Below, in pieces: positions 45,063 to 54,549 of a stretch of 64,000 nucleotides of DNA (positions are counted from its first letter, which is position 1; each line of letters starts with the position of its first letter). The notes below the pieces were generated by a model, which saw only the letters and a list, made by a program, of their open reading frames with translations, ran no database searches and was not told where the DNA came from. Where the stretch lies: the NCBI GenBank assembly GCA_002350725.1, contig DEFJ01000034.1, positions 9,568 to 73,567 of the forward strand. Reading direction: 5' to 3'. The position numbers and the translations under genes are program-made. The stretch comes from Cyanobacteria bacterium UBA2855. GTDB taxonomy: Bacteria > Cyanobacteriota > Vampirovibrionia > Gastranaerophilales > Gastranaerophilaceae.

Positions 45063-46227
45063 AGATGAATATATAGACCGCCATAAAAAAAGACGGACTT
45101 CCGGAGTTATTATGTCAGCACCGGATAAGGTTCTGCTGATAACTGTCGCATTTCTTGTTATTATCGGCTTTATGGCAATATTTTCAGCTTCAGCCCCTAA
45201 ATGTATTGAAGAAGGCGGTCAACCTGCACAATTCTTATTAAAACAAATGTTGTGCTTTGTTGTAGGTTTTATCGGATTAAAATTCTTTTCGACATATGAT
45301 TACAAAAAACTCGCTGACTGGAATGTAATATTTGCAGGTATTGTAATTGTTTTACTTGTATTAGTAGACTTGACACCTCTAGGCGTAACGGTTAACGGGG
45401 CAAAAAGATGGATTAATCTTCTGGGGTTTCAACTACAACCTTCAGAGTTTGCAAAACCTGCTGTTGTACTTTTGCTTGCTACAATATTTAGAAAAGACAC
45501 GGATTTATTTAAACAAAGTAATTGGACAAGCGCATACATTCCAATCCTTGTAATGATAGGACTAATATTTATCCAACCGAATTTGTCGATGGTTATATTA
45601 TTGATTTTAACAAGTGTCGTAATGTATTTGTGCGCAGGCGGTTCATTGAAGTTATTTTTTAGTGCTCTTGGTGCAGGAATCGTTTCCATAGCTGTAGCGG
45701 CAAAAGTGTTAATTAAACCATATCAAATGCAGCGTATTACAACATGGCAGCATCCTGAATTAGACCCACAAGGCGCAGGTTATAATATAATACAATCTAT
45801 GATAGCCTTCGCATCCGGCGGATTAACCGGTGTCGGATATGGAGGTTCGATTCAGAAACTCTCGTACCTTCCGGAATGCCATACAGACTTTATTTTTGCA
45901 ATTATTGCAGAAGAACTTGGTTGGGTCGGTTGCGTGCTTATCATAGGACTATTTTGGACACTTATACACAGAGGATTTATCATTTCCTCAAGATGTCCTG
46001 ACATGTTTGGAAAACTCCTTGCAATCGGAATAACTTTTTCTATAGGTTTTCAGGCATTTGCGAATATGAGTGTTGCAAGCTCGCTATTCCCAACGACAGG
46101 AGTTCCGCTTCCATTTATTAGTTATGGCGGTTCATCTCTAATTGTATCAATGAGTATGATAGGGGTTCTTCTCAATATATCAAGAAAAAGAATTAAAAAA
46201 ATAAGGAATGCCGAGAATGCCCAATAA
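45034..46227 (+). CDS. ftsW: SEDS-family peptidoglycan polymerase FtsW
   Basis: 397 aa from the ATG at 45034, overlapping murD by 29 bases; an ATG at 45112 is a possible alternative. About ten membrane segments after a basic cytoplasmic N-terminus (SEKLRDEYIDRHKKRR). SEDS motifs: GVTVNGAKRWI, QPSEFAK, QPNLSM, ARGL-equivalent SGGLTGVGYGGS and PTTGVPLPFISYGGSS. Position between murD and murG indicates FtsW (septal) rather than RodA. Confidence 0.93.
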   Translation: MSYQRSEKLRDEYIDRHKKRRTSGVIMSAPDKVLLITVAFLVIIGFMAIFSASAPKCIEEGGQPAQFLLKQMLCFVVGFIGLKFFSTYDYKKLADWNVIFAGIVIVLLVLVDLTPLGVTVNGAKRWINLLGFQLQPSEFAKPAVVLLLATIFRKDTDLFKQSNWTSAYIPILVMIGLIFIQPNLSMVILLILTSVVMYLCAGGSLKLFFSALGAGIVSIAVAAKVLIKPYQMQRITTWQHPELDPQGAGYNIIQSMIAFASGGLTGVGYGGSIQKLSYLPECHTDFIFAIIAEELGWVGCVLIIGLFWTLIHRGFIISSRCPDMFGKLLAIGITFSIGFQAFANMSVASSLFPTTGVPLPFISYGGSSLIVSMSMIGVLLNISRKRIKKIRNAENAQ

Positions 46228-47320
46228 AACATATTTTATAACAGGAGGAGGAACCGGAGGACATATTTATCCGGCAATAGCAGTTGCAGATGAACTTATA
46301 AAAGAAGGTGCAAAAGTTTATTACGTTGGGAATCCTAAAAATTTAGAATTTGACATTGTTACCCAAAAAGAATATGAATTTCTCCCGATAAATGTGCACG
46401 GAATGCCTCGTGGCGCCAAAATAGCGCTATTAAAATGGGGAGTTCAACTTTTATTTGCAACAATTAAAGCAAGCTACTACATATTAAAATACAAGCCAAA
46501 CGCAATATTTGGAACAGGAGGCTATGTTTCCGCACCCGCAATTATTGCAGCCAAAGTTCTTAAAACCCCTTATATGATGCACGATTGCGATGCTCAGCCC
46601 GGACTTGTGACAAGAAAACTTGCACCATACGCGCACGCAGTATCAGTAGCATTTGAAAGTGCAAATAAATTTATTAAGAACAAAAATTTTTATGTAAACG
46701 GGAATCCTATTCGCCCACAATTTAAAACACTTTCAAAAGAAGATGCCCGAAAAAATCTTAATCTTGAAGATAAACTAACTCTTTGCATTATGGGTGGCTC
46801 TCAAGGTGCAAGAACTATAAATGATGCCGCGGTTTCATTAATAAAACAACTATGCAATCAATATGACATACAAATTATCTTTCAAACCGGAAAGAAAAAT
46901 TTTGAAAGAGTTATAGAGCAGCTTATTAGAATATACCCCGAATATGAGCAAGATAAAAGACTTTTAATAAGACCCTATTTTGAAGATATGGTAACTGTTC
47001 TGAAAGCCTCAGATATTGCAATATCTCGGGCCGGTTCATTGAGTTTATCGGAAATTGAAGCGGCCGGCATCGCCTCGATTTTAATTCCATATCCACATGC
47101 AGCAGCAGACCATCAAAGAAAAAATGCTCAATACATGGTAGAAAAAGGTGCATCTCTATATCTTGAAGATAATGAAACCAATGAAGCTCATTTGAAAAAT
47201 TTAATTGAAGAGCTTTTAACTAATAGTGAAAAATTAAATACCCTTAAAGCTAATGCTTTAGCTCTTGCAAAATACGATGGTGTTCAAAAAATAGTTGAAC
47301 AACTAAAAAATATAAAATAA
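46217..47320 (+). CDS. murG: UDP-GlcNAc transferase MurG (lipid II synthase)
   Basis: 367 aa from the ATG at 46217, which is nine bases after AAGGA; an ATG at 46208 is possible. GT28 family: N-terminal GGGTGGHIYPAIAVADEL, MHDCDAQPG, the C-terminal GGSQGARTIND and ISRAGSLSLSEIEAAGIASI donor-site motifs. Acts at the inner face of the membrane on lipid I. Overlaps ftsW. Confidence 0.95.
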   Translation: MPNKTYFITGGGTGGHIYPAIAVADELIKEGAKVYYVGNPKNLEFDIVTQKEYEFLPINVHGMPRGAKIALLKWGVQLLFATIKASYYILKYKPNAIFGTGGYVSAPAIIAAKVLKTPYMMHDCDAQPGLVTRKLAPYAHAVSVAFESANKFIKNKNFYVNGNPIRPQFKTLSKEDARKNLNLEDKLTLCIMGGSQGARTINDAAVSLIKQLCNQYDIQIIFQTGKKNFERVIEQLIRIYPEYEQDKRLLIRPYFEDMVTVLKASDIAISRAGSLSLSEIEAAGIASILIPYPHAAADHQRKNAQYMVEKGASLYLEDNETNEAHLKNLIEELLTNSEKLNTLKANALALAKYDGVQKIVEQLKNIK

Positions 47321-47350
47321 ACCGAGGTCATATATAAAACCCCGGTTTAT
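47317..47350. terminator. Weak hairpin between murG and the convergent 130-aa gene
   Basis: ATAAACCG / CGGTTTAT with a long AT-rich loop; no T run. Could end either transcript weakly. Confidence 0.4.
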
Positions 47351-47372
47351 TATAACTTATTGTTTTAAATTT

Positions 47373-47765
47373 TTAATAATCATTACGGTGTCTGAATTTT
47401 GAACCCATATCAGCAATCAACTTACCCAATCCGATTGCCGCTAATGATTCGATAACAAAACCTGCAGCAAAAATACGTTTGTCATTTTCTGCACATTTTG
47501 CAATTTTATCAGCCCATTTTGGTTGTCTTAAAATATTCTTTGCACCCTTAGAAAAAAGAGTTATCCAATCTTTGGTAAATGCTTTTGCTGTATTCTTCAT
47601 TGTATCTTTAAAATTACCTGCTCTTAGTGACTTATTAAAAAGCGGGGATGAAGCAACACATCCTGCAACAAGAACAGGTGCAGCAGTAAGAGCAACTATT
47701 GTATTTCTTCTTTTTTCACTTTGGGGAACATATCCCTGAAATGTAACATTGTTTTGTATATTCAT
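47373..47765 (-). CDS. Orphan protein (130 aa) with N-terminal F-Q-G motif and a hydrophobic helix
   Basis: Not recognised. Begins MNIQNNVTFQGY; the VTFQGY segment (7-12) closely matches ITFQGY in the 656-aa orphan. A hydrophobic stretch IVALTAAPVLVAGCVA (23-38) may span the membrane, and a second lies near the end (FVIESLAAIGLGKLI). Middle part is basic and helical. Convergent with murG. Confidence 0.75.
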   Translation of the reverse strand: MNIQNNVTFQGYVPQSEKRRNTIVALTAAPVLVAGCVASSPLFNKSLRAGNFKDTMKNTAKAFTKDWITLFSKGAKNILRQPKWADKIAKCAENDKRIFAAGFVIESLAAIGLGKLIADMGSKFRHRNDY

Positions 47766-47874
47766 ATTATCCTAACCTTTTAGCGTTTCACGCTATTACT
47801 ACATCTGATAGACTAATACCCGAAAATTTCACATTTTGCTATTATTTTAAAAATTATTAAGTTATATTAAGTAA

Positions 47875-47907
47875 AAAGGGCGGGTGAAACAACTTCACTC
47901 GCCCTTT
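47875..47907 (-). terminator. Intrinsic terminator after the GH57 gene
   Basis: 14-bp stem AAAGGGCGGGTGAA / TTCACTCGCCCTTT (one G-T), 5-base loop, followed on the minus strand by TTTTTAC after the stem. Confidence 0.88.
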
Positions 47908-47924
47908 AAAAGATTATATTCAAA

Positions 47925-49649
47925 TTAGTCGGTATACAACGGAGCCAATTTTTTTGATTGTTGAGGAATAACCCCCTCTTCCAACGATTGATATACTCTG
48001 TAATCAATCACAGGGAAACAATTATCAATGCTTTCAATTTCTTTTAGCTTATTATCATCAATATTGCCACTTTCAATCATATCGCAAATAGTTTCAAATC
48101 TGTCAACATGTTCTCTGAATCTGTCCGTAGCATAATCTTTTGCCTGCCAAGTTGTAATCAAAAACGGCCAATCAGAACTTTGCAATAACAGATTTTCTCT
48201 TGCCATCTGATTTAATGCTCTATGCAACAACTTATCCTCAGGAATTTCAGGATATTTATCTGCAATACTATTAATACGTTTTTCACAAGAATGAATTATA
48301 GGCCACATCCATTCTGTTAAATGATTTTGCCATACATAGAAGTGTCCGCCTTGTCCCCAAGAGCTTTCCGGAATTTGGATAGCCTCCGTAGGCGGATGAG
48401 CTTTTAAGTACTCACCTGCAGTCATTCTTTCGACTTCTGGAACATATGAATTAAATTTTTTGATAACCTGCTTGATAAATTCAATACCTTCAAACCACCA
48501 GTGTCCGAATAATTCGGTATCAAATGAAACCATTACCAGACCTTCTTTACCATTATGAGCTTTTTTATAGTCATTTAACAAATGATATATCAAGGTTGTA
48601 TAGTGATCAGAGTTTTCGCTTACTTTATTCAAAGCCAAAACCGGATCATATAGCATTTTATCACCTAAATCGGTCTTAGGAGAAGTTATTCTCCAATAAT
48701 GCATACCTGATTTATCGTCTTTTTTATGAAATTCCCTAAAACAACCGTCACCCGGATAACCGTCAGCAGCAGACCAAACTTGGTACCCGGCTCTGTCATT
48801 TCTGCCCATTACAGCAACTTGAGCATCAGGCAACCAATATGCCGAATATGTATCATATCCTGTTGCAGGCCTTTCAGGTAACGGAATATATTCGATATTA
48901 CCGTACACCCCAATAACACGTCTGTTACCTATTGAATTACCGCCTTCTATTACGTGTGATTCAGTGAAGAAATATTCGATATCATTATTTTGAAGAGTAA
49001 CTTCAATTGCAGGTCGCCAATGTTTTTGACCATCTTTTCCGACATATTCATAACCTTGTCTATATGCACATTCCGGTAACCAACAACCTTTTGCTTTTTT
49101 ACCAAACAATCTCTTTGTAGTATCAGAACCTACTTTGAATTGAGCATTCAAATTACTGTCCGTTGCCAACAATGGAGAAAAGCCATGTGTAGCTCCTGAT
49201 GTTGTAATTTCAATACAACCTAAATCTTGATATTTTTTGAATGCACCAATTAAGTCCATTCCGTATTTATTTACAAACGAATCTTTTATATGATTGAACC
49301 AATCAAAATAATATTTTGCAAGATATTTCAGATGTTGAGAATGAGGCACATCAGGATTAGGATATCTGTCTAAATCCTTGGCAACTTGAGCAATCCTTGA
49401 ATCAAGGTATTTTATAAATCCTTGTTTCAAATGTTCATCATTTAATTGTTCAGCTAATATTGGGGTAATACCTACCGTCAATTTTGCTTTAACCCCTTCT
49501 TCATATAACTCTGAAATTGCATTCAACAATGGAACGTAAGTTTCAGACATACATTCGTAAAGGTTTTCTTCCCCGAAAGGCCACATACCTGCTTTTCTGT
49601 AATAAGGAAGATGGCTGTGTAACATAAATACAAATTGACCTACTGACAT
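47925..49649 (-). CDS. Glycoside hydrolase family 57 (alpha-glucan branching enzyme / amylase type)
   Basis: 574 aa. The start at 49649 is set by GGAGG five bases upstream; an upstream ATG at 49661 overlaps it. GH57 motifs in order: FMLHSHLPY at the N-terminus, SGATHGFSPLL, WLPECAY with the predicted nucleophile Glu193, and SFDTELFGHWW with the predicted acid/base Asp377, then a helical C-terminal domain as in GH57 branching enzymes. Probably acts on glycogen or other alpha-glucans in the cytoplasm (no signal peptide). Branching enzyme versus amylase cannot be settled by motifs alone. Single gene with its own terminator. Confidence 0.9.
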   Translation of the reverse strand: MSVGQFVFMLHSHLPYYRKAGMWPFGEENLYECMSETYVPLLNAISELYEEGVKAKLTVGITPILAEQLNDEHLKQGFIKYLDSRIAQVAKDLDRYPNPDVPHSQHLKYLAKYYFDWFNHIKDSFVNKYGMDLIGAFKKYQDLGCIEITTSGATHGFSPLLATDSNLNAQFKVGSDTTKRLFGKKAKGCWLPECAYRQGYEYVGKDGQKHWRPAIEVTLQNNDIEYFFTESHVIEGGNSIGNRRVIGVYGNIEYIPLPERPATGYDTYSAYWLPDAQVAVMGRNDRAGYQVWSAADGYPGDGCFREFHKKDDKSGMHYWRITSPKTDLGDKMLYDPVLALNKVSENSDHYTTLIYHLLNDYKKAHNGKEGLVMVSFDTELFGHWWFEGIEFIKQVIKKFNSYVPEVERMTAGEYLKAHPPTEAIQIPESSWGQGGHFYVWQNHLTEWMWPIIHSCEKRINSIADKYPEIPEDKLLHRALNQMARENLLLQSSDWPFLITTWQAKDYATDRFREHVDRFETICDMIESGNIDDNKLKEIESIDNCFPVIDYRVYQSLEEGVIPQQSKKLAPLYTD

Positions 49650-49838
49650 TAATGCCTCCATATTTCTTTATACTGAATTATACACGCAGTATAATTCTAT
49701 CTTGACATGAAATATATAACACAAACGGGCAAAAAATATAATCCTTAAGAACTAATTCGCGTGAATAAATTTACAAAAGTTAAACATATATGATATATAA
49801 TTTGTTAATAAATTTACGGTATTCTGTAAATAGCACAA

Positions 49839-49866
49839 AAAAGCAGAGGCAAAAACCTCTGCTTTT
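49839..49866 (-). terminator. Intrinsic terminator after the adhesin gene
   Basis: Perfect 11-bp stem AAAAGCAGAGG / CCTCTGCTTTT with a 6-base loop, then six T on the minus strand. Confidence 0.9.
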
Positions 49867-49886
49867 GTTTATTACGCATATGCTAA

Positions 49887-52800
49887 TTATTCTTCTTCAT
49901 CAACTGATGCTGTATTATCACCGGAAACGCTGTTTGCATTTCTTTCATATGGATTATAATAGTTAGCATTCTTTGCATTTGTATTGTTGTTTGCATTTTG
50001 AGTATTTTGTAACTCATTTACAGCAACAGCATCTGGTTCAACCATACTCAAATACAAGATTTTATTTGCTGTAGCTTGGTCTAAGTCTACGAATTGAGCT
50101 CCTGCTTGAACATCGCTGGCAGATACAACTTTTACATTTGCATCAACTTCCATATCACCGTATTTTAAGTGAACAGGGACAACATCGCCGACTCTTAAGC
50201 TATTATTATGTCTTAATGCAACACCGCCTCTTGATACGTTAGAGATAGATGCTACGTTTTCAGTTGATGTAAACTGCAAGCCGTCTACTGAACCCGGATT
50301 GAAACGAATAGTTTGACGTTTATCAATAGCCGGAACAACTTCTGCAATTTCGTGTAACTGAGATAACGCTTTCAATCTGTTATCATCAATAGTTTGAGCT
50401 TGAGGATCGAATCCCGGATCCGGATCTAATCTACGATCAGGATTTGGATCTTTATCGTCATCCGCGTCATTGTCATTATCATTGTCGTTATCATTATCAG
50501 TATCAATATCGTTGTCAGCGTCTAAATCAGCATCAGCATCTGCATCAGCATCGGCATCAGCATCCGCATCAGTATCAGCATCTGCGTCAGCATCTGCATC
50601 GGCATCAGCATCTGCATCGGCGTCAGCATCTGCATCGGCATCAGCATCTGCATCGGCGTCAGCGTCAGCATCGGCATCAACATCAGCGTCTGCATCGGCA
50701 TCGGCGTCAGCATCACCATCTGCATCATTATCTAAGTCATTATCGATATCATTATCAATATCACTATCATCGTCATCATCAGGAACTACGAGGTTTTTAT
50801 CATCATCATCACCATCGTAATTTGGATCATCCTTTTGAACACTTTCGCCATCCGGATAATAGTATGTACGTCTTGTATCATCAGGATTATCATTAATAGC
50901 ATTTACGTGATCTTCAGTTACTGCAGTAACTCTGATTGAAGCCGGTTTTTCATCATTTACAAGAGCAATAGGCTCTGTATACCCCGGATCGCCCGGTTGA
51001 AGTTTATTATAGTAGAATGTGCCATTACCGTGATCGTCCATAATAAACTCATAACCGCCTGCATATGCGTGATCTGCAACAATATTCAAATCCTGAGGAT
51101 TGTTAGGTAATTGACCTCTGCCTAAACCTTGACCTCTCAAAGTTCCGCCTTTTACAACAACTGTTGCGTGAGGTTTTGTATTTGTATCACCAACAGCGGC
51201 TAAATCTAAGGCTGTCAAGTTAGCAGTTTTTGCAACTTGATTATTTGTATATTGACCGTAATAATCACCATCAGCAACTGTAACACCTGAAGATTCTTGT
51301 TTTGGTCTTTCACCTAAAGTATTTACAATTAAATATTTACCTCTGTTTGTAACATTTACAGTATCTGCAGCTGTAATATCTTCAATATATGTATTACCTG
51401 AGAATTCTGCATTGATATTACCGTTTCTTGCAACCATTGCACATACATTAGTATCGTTTTGAGCCTTCGGATCAGTTGCATTACCATCAAGTCCTACAAC
51501 ATTGATGTCACCGTTGTTTGATAACATTATCACACCGTATTGTGCATCAGGAGTATATTTTGTAATATCAGTGTGAGTAACACCGTTTTCTGTTTGACCG
51601 TTTTGTAGAACAAATCCATTTTCAACAAAGTCTTGATTAAATTGACCTTTAGTTTGAATAAATGTCAAATCTTTTTCGCCTTGACCGCTTCTTCCGATAT
51701 CACCGCTTGCGATAACCGAAATACCAGCACCTTTAAGGTTTGGAGTTTTACCGGTATTATCTTGAGATCTGTTCAAGATAGCATGGTCGGTAGCACCTCT
51801 TGTAGTTGAATTATCGGCAAGAAGAATAACTCTGCCTTCAGCATCAATTGTATCTACATACATATTGCTGTCACGGCTTGCAAGATTAATAACATTGTTA
51901 GCGCCTGTACTTGTAGCTTTAACTACGCCGTCACCGTTCTCAGTATTAATATTAACTGATTTCGTCCAATCTCTTGCATCTTTACCGATTCCATTACAAA
52001 CACCGTCTGCACAAGGCGCAATATTTACACCAACAGAGCCGTTATTTGCTTTAAATTCAACGCTGTTACCATCCTCAGTATAAACGTGAGTTTTGTTAAC
52101 ACCATTATTTAAAATATTACCATTATTTGTTTCAACATAAACTTTGCCGCCGATACCTGTTGCAGTAATATTGTTATTAGTTGCTGAATCGCCTAAGAAA
52201 GTGTTAGATGCGCCTCTGTTCACAACATTTATCTTTGCACCGTTGTCACCGGCGATTACACCTTTTACGTCGATACCGCGTCTATCAGCACTACGTCCGA
52301 CAGCATAGTTTTCAACATTGATTGTTGAACCGTGTTGATTAATTTTACCTCTTGCTGCTAATAATATACCGTTTGTAGCAGTTGTTTCGTTCTTAACATT
52401 TGTTAAACCGGTATTTTCAACTGTACCGTAAATATTAATACCAGCAGCCCCTGAATTGATAATATCCATCTGACCGTTCAAGTTTTCTAATTTTGAAGTA
52501 TCTTGAACGTTAACACCGTTTGCACCGGTATTATTAACCACAAAGTTGCCGTCACCTCTGTTCAATACGTGAGCATTACCTTGAGTTTTGAATTCCGTTG
52601 CCGTTGTTACATTAATATTACCATTGTGATTTGTCTTTACTAAGCTGCTGAATAAATTTTCTGCATAACTGTTAGGAGTAGTTGTACCATCTACATAACG
52701 AGCACGAATATTACCGGCATGATTATTACCGGCAATAATTAATGAACCGTTTTGTGCATCAAAAGTACCTGTTCTTACATTTATATCCTTATCAGCTGCA

Positions 52801-53456
52801 ATTCTACCTAAAACAGTTACTGATTTATCAGGATTTATAACAGTTGGAACATCATTAATTGTTAATGTTGCACCGCCTTGATAATATGTATTAATACCAT
52901 CTGTCATAGGTGCTGTAACAATTTGGTTTGCCAAAGCATCATATGCACCTTGTGTAGTAGTTATAGCAGATAACGAACCGGCATTAAGAACACCTTGAGG
53001 TCCAACAAGAACACCATTTGGAGAAACAAGAACAAGATGACCATTTGATAGATTACCGCCAACATCCTGAAGAGTATTAACAATACCGTTGATGTTAAAC
53101 CCGTTTTGAGAAGCCGCAACGAAAGTATTGATAGGCGCTTCTGAATATTGTTGCATACCATGACTTCCGTTTACCCATTGAGATGAGTTACGTGCTGTCA
53201 TAATAAAGTTTGCAACATCCCCCGGAGTTACATTAAAATCCTGGAACTTTCTGAAACCTATTTGACCTGCTTCATTTACAAAATCAGGTGTAATATTATA
53301 TTCACCTGTTTGAGCATGCGGAATTAGCGGATTACCGCTAATATCTGTGATACTTGTTGCTAAAGCCTGGTAAGTTGCTGATTGCTGCATAACCATTAAT
53401 AAGCTTAAAACTGACGCCACTACACGTCTTTTACTTGCTTGTTTCTTGTTCTTCAT
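49887..53456 (-). CDS. Exported filamentous-haemagglutinin-type protein with acidic repeat and C-terminal PilZ domain
   Basis: 1189 aa. Long signal peptide (basic KNKKQASKRR, hydrophobic VVASVLSLLMVM, predicted cut near YQALA). Residues ~45-190 are the haemagglutination-activity/TPS domain (FNVTPGDVANF, NTFVAASQNGFNINGIVNT, LVLVSPNGVLVG). A long region of beta-helix-like repeats follows to ~900. Residues ~911-979 are almost pure Asp-Ala alternation, flanked by Asp/Asn-rich sequence. A C-terminal PilZ domain has both c-di-GMP motifs: R1047-x3-R1051 and NVSRGG (1073-1078). The end is Asn-rich. A TpsB-type transporter is not in the window. Ribosome binding site AGAGGATAAC. Confidence 0.88.
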   Translation of the reverse strand: MKNKKQASKRRVVASVLSLLMVMQQSATYQALATSITDISGNPLIPHAQTGEYNITPDFVNEAGQIGFRKFQDFNVTPGDVANFIMTARNSSQWVNGSHGMQQYSEAPINTFVAASQNGFNINGIVNTLQDVGGNLSNGHLVLVSPNGVLVGPQGVLNAGSLSAITTTQGAYDALANQIVTAPMTDGINTYYQGGATLTINDVPTVINPDKSVTVLGRIAADKDINVRTGTFDAQNGSLIIAGNNHAGNIRARYVDGTTTPNSYAENLFSSLVKTNHNGNINVTTATEFKTQGNAHVLNRGDGNFVVNNTGANGVNVQDTSKLENLNGQMDIINSGAAGINIYGTVENTGLTNVKNETTATNGILLAARGKINQHGSTINVENYAVGRSADRRGIDVKGVIAGDNGAKINVVNRGASNTFLGDSATNNNITATGIGGKVYVETNNGNILNNGVNKTHVYTEDGNSVEFKANNGSVGVNIAPCADGVCNGIGKDARDWTKSVNINTENGDGVVKATSTGANNVINLASRDSNMYVDTIDAEGRVILLADNSTTRGATDHAILNRSQDNTGKTPNLKGAGISVIASGDIGRSGQGEKDLTFIQTKGQFNQDFVENGFVLQNGQTENGVTHTDITKYTPDAQYGVIMLSNNGDINVVGLDGNATDPKAQNDTNVCAMVARNGNINAEFSGNTYIEDITAADTVNVTNRGKYLIVNTLGERPKQESSGVTVADGDYYGQYTNNQVAKTANLTALDLAAVGDTNTKPHATVVVKGGTLRGQGLGRGQLPNNPQDLNIVADHAYAGGYEFIMDDHGNGTFYYNKLQPGDPGYTEPIALVNDEKPASIRVTAVTEDHVNAINDNPDDTRRTYYYPDGESVQKDDPNYDGDDDDKNLVVPDDDDDSDIDNDIDNDLDNDADGDADADADADADVDADADADADADADADADADADADADADADADADADTDADADADADADADADLDADNDIDTDNDNDNDNDNDADDDKDPNPDRRLDPDPGFDPQAQTIDDNRLKALSQLHEIAEVVPAIDKRQTIRFNPGSVDGLQFTSTENVASISNVSRGGVALRHNNSLRVGDVVPVHLKYGDMEVDANVKVVSASDVQAGAQFVDLDQATANKILYLSMVEPDAVAVNELQNTQNANNNTNAKNANYYNPYERNANSVSGDNTASVDEEE
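50521..50727 (-). repeat. Hexanucleotide coding repeat (Asp-Ala tract)
   Basis: About 200 bp of near-perfect GATGCA-type hexamer repeats within the adhesin gene, encoding alternating Asp-Ala. Third-position changes are scattered through it. Copy-number change would keep the frame and alter linker length. Confidence 0.9.
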
Positions 53457-53768
53457 TACGTTATCCTCTTTATTTCTACTTTTATTCCATACCTATATAA
53501 ACGGTATTTAGAAAAAAAACTTGACTATTTTTGGGTGTATATTTACAAAAATTTACAATAAATTTTTGTGTGCTATTTATATTAAAGGTACGAATAAAAG
53601 GCTATATATATATTTTAACGCATGATGTAATATATTTAAACCCATGAGGAATATATTATTAAGAAATATTAAATATATACCGTTTTACAACTTATATTTT
53701 ATTACATAAATTGACAGAGGCATGCCATTTAAGCTATCATGACATTGGATAAGCACGGGGAAAACGGT
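53457..53768. other. 312-bp divergent spacer between the adhesin and lipoprotein genes
   Basis: Very AT-rich, no reading frame. Holds the ribosome binding site of the adhesin, the lipoprotein promoter (53711-53740) and AT-rich sequence where the adhesin promoter must lie; no clear consensus box was found for the adhesin. Confidence 0.6.
53711..53740 (+). promoter_or_regulatory. Promoter of the amino-acid-binding lipoprotein gene
   Basis: TTGACA (53711-53716), 18-bp spacer, TATCAT (53735-53740), about 28 bases before the ATG at 53769. Confidence 0.7.
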
Positions 53769-54548
53769 ATGTGGAAACGATTAATATGTATTTTTATTTT
53801 TTTAAGCATATTTTTGTGCGGATGTTCCGCTATCAAACCTAAAAATGACTTTAAAGTAATAAAAAAACGCGGGCATATTATTGTAGGAGTCCGCAGCGAC
53901 ACAAGGCCTTTCGGATATAAAGACAGAAACGGAAATCTTAAAGGCTTTGATATTGATTTGGCAAGAGCAATTGCAAAACATATTTTTGCCGATGCTGATG
54001 CCATTGAATTTGTACCTGTTACAGCCTCCAACAGAATATCGATGCTAAATTCAGGAAAAGTTGATATATTAATTGCAACAATGTCTGTTACCGATGAAAG
54101 ACAGATGGTAGTGGACTTTTCTGATCCGTATTACATGGCAGGACAGGCAATCCTTGTAAAAAGAGGACGAAGTGTTGCTTCAATAAAACAACTCAACGGG
54201 AGAAAAATCATAATAGTTTATGGTTCTACCGGAGAAATGAGCGTAAGAATGAATGCCCCTGAAGCTATAATTCGCGGATATAAAGATTACAATTTAGCGT
54301 ATAAAGCTCTCAAAAAAGGAGAAGCAGACGCTATGATTGCCGATGATACAATATTATACAATCTTGCATTGGATGACCGCTCTGTTAAAATTCTAAAAAA
54401 GAGATTTTCTAAAGAACCTTACGCAATTGCATTTAGAAAAGGTTCAGAATCAACACAATTGAAAGAATCTGTTAATTTTGTATTAGATTTTTTAGATCAT
54501 AGCGGAAAATTACGAGATATGCAACGCAAATGGGGGATTTGGAAATAA
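53769..54548 (+). CDS. Amino-acid ABC transporter substrate-binding lipoprotein (SBP_bac_3)
   Basis: 259 aa from the ATG at 53769, after GGGGAAAACGG; the frame is open 30 bases further upstream, but the promoter lies there. Lipoprotein signal ICIFIFLSIFLCGC, with the lipidated Cys in the LCGC lipobox. The body is a type II periplasmic binding fold of family 3: GHIIVGVRSDTRPFGYKD, GFDIDLARAIA, DFSDPYYMAGQ and EADAMIADD. It should bind a polar amino acid at the outer face of the inner membrane. No permease or ATPase genes are adjacent. One base separates it from aroC. Confidence 0.92.
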   Translation: MWKRLICIFIFLSIFLCGCSAIKPKNDFKVIKKRGHIIVGVRSDTRPFGYKDRNGNLKGFDIDLARAIAKHIFADADAIEFVPVTASNRISMLNSGKVDILIATMSVTDERQMVVDFSDPYYMAGQAILVKRGRSVASIKQLNGRKIIIVYGSTGEMSVRMNAPEAIIRGYKDYNLAYKALKKGEADAMIADDTILYNLALDDRSVKILKKRFSKEPYAIAFRKGSESTQLKESVNFVLDFLDHSGKLRDMQRKWGIWK

Positions 54549-54549
54549 T

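Noticed and set aside
50470..50820. Plus-strand Ser-Ala repeat protein opposite the adhesin
   Set aside because: It is the complement of the Asp-Ala codon repeat in the adhesin; no start site signals, and the sense frame is much longer with clear domains.
50444..50896. Plus-strand His/Gln-rich 150-aa frame opposite the adhesin
   Set aside because: Another frame of the same hexamer repeat; composition is an artefact of the repeat.
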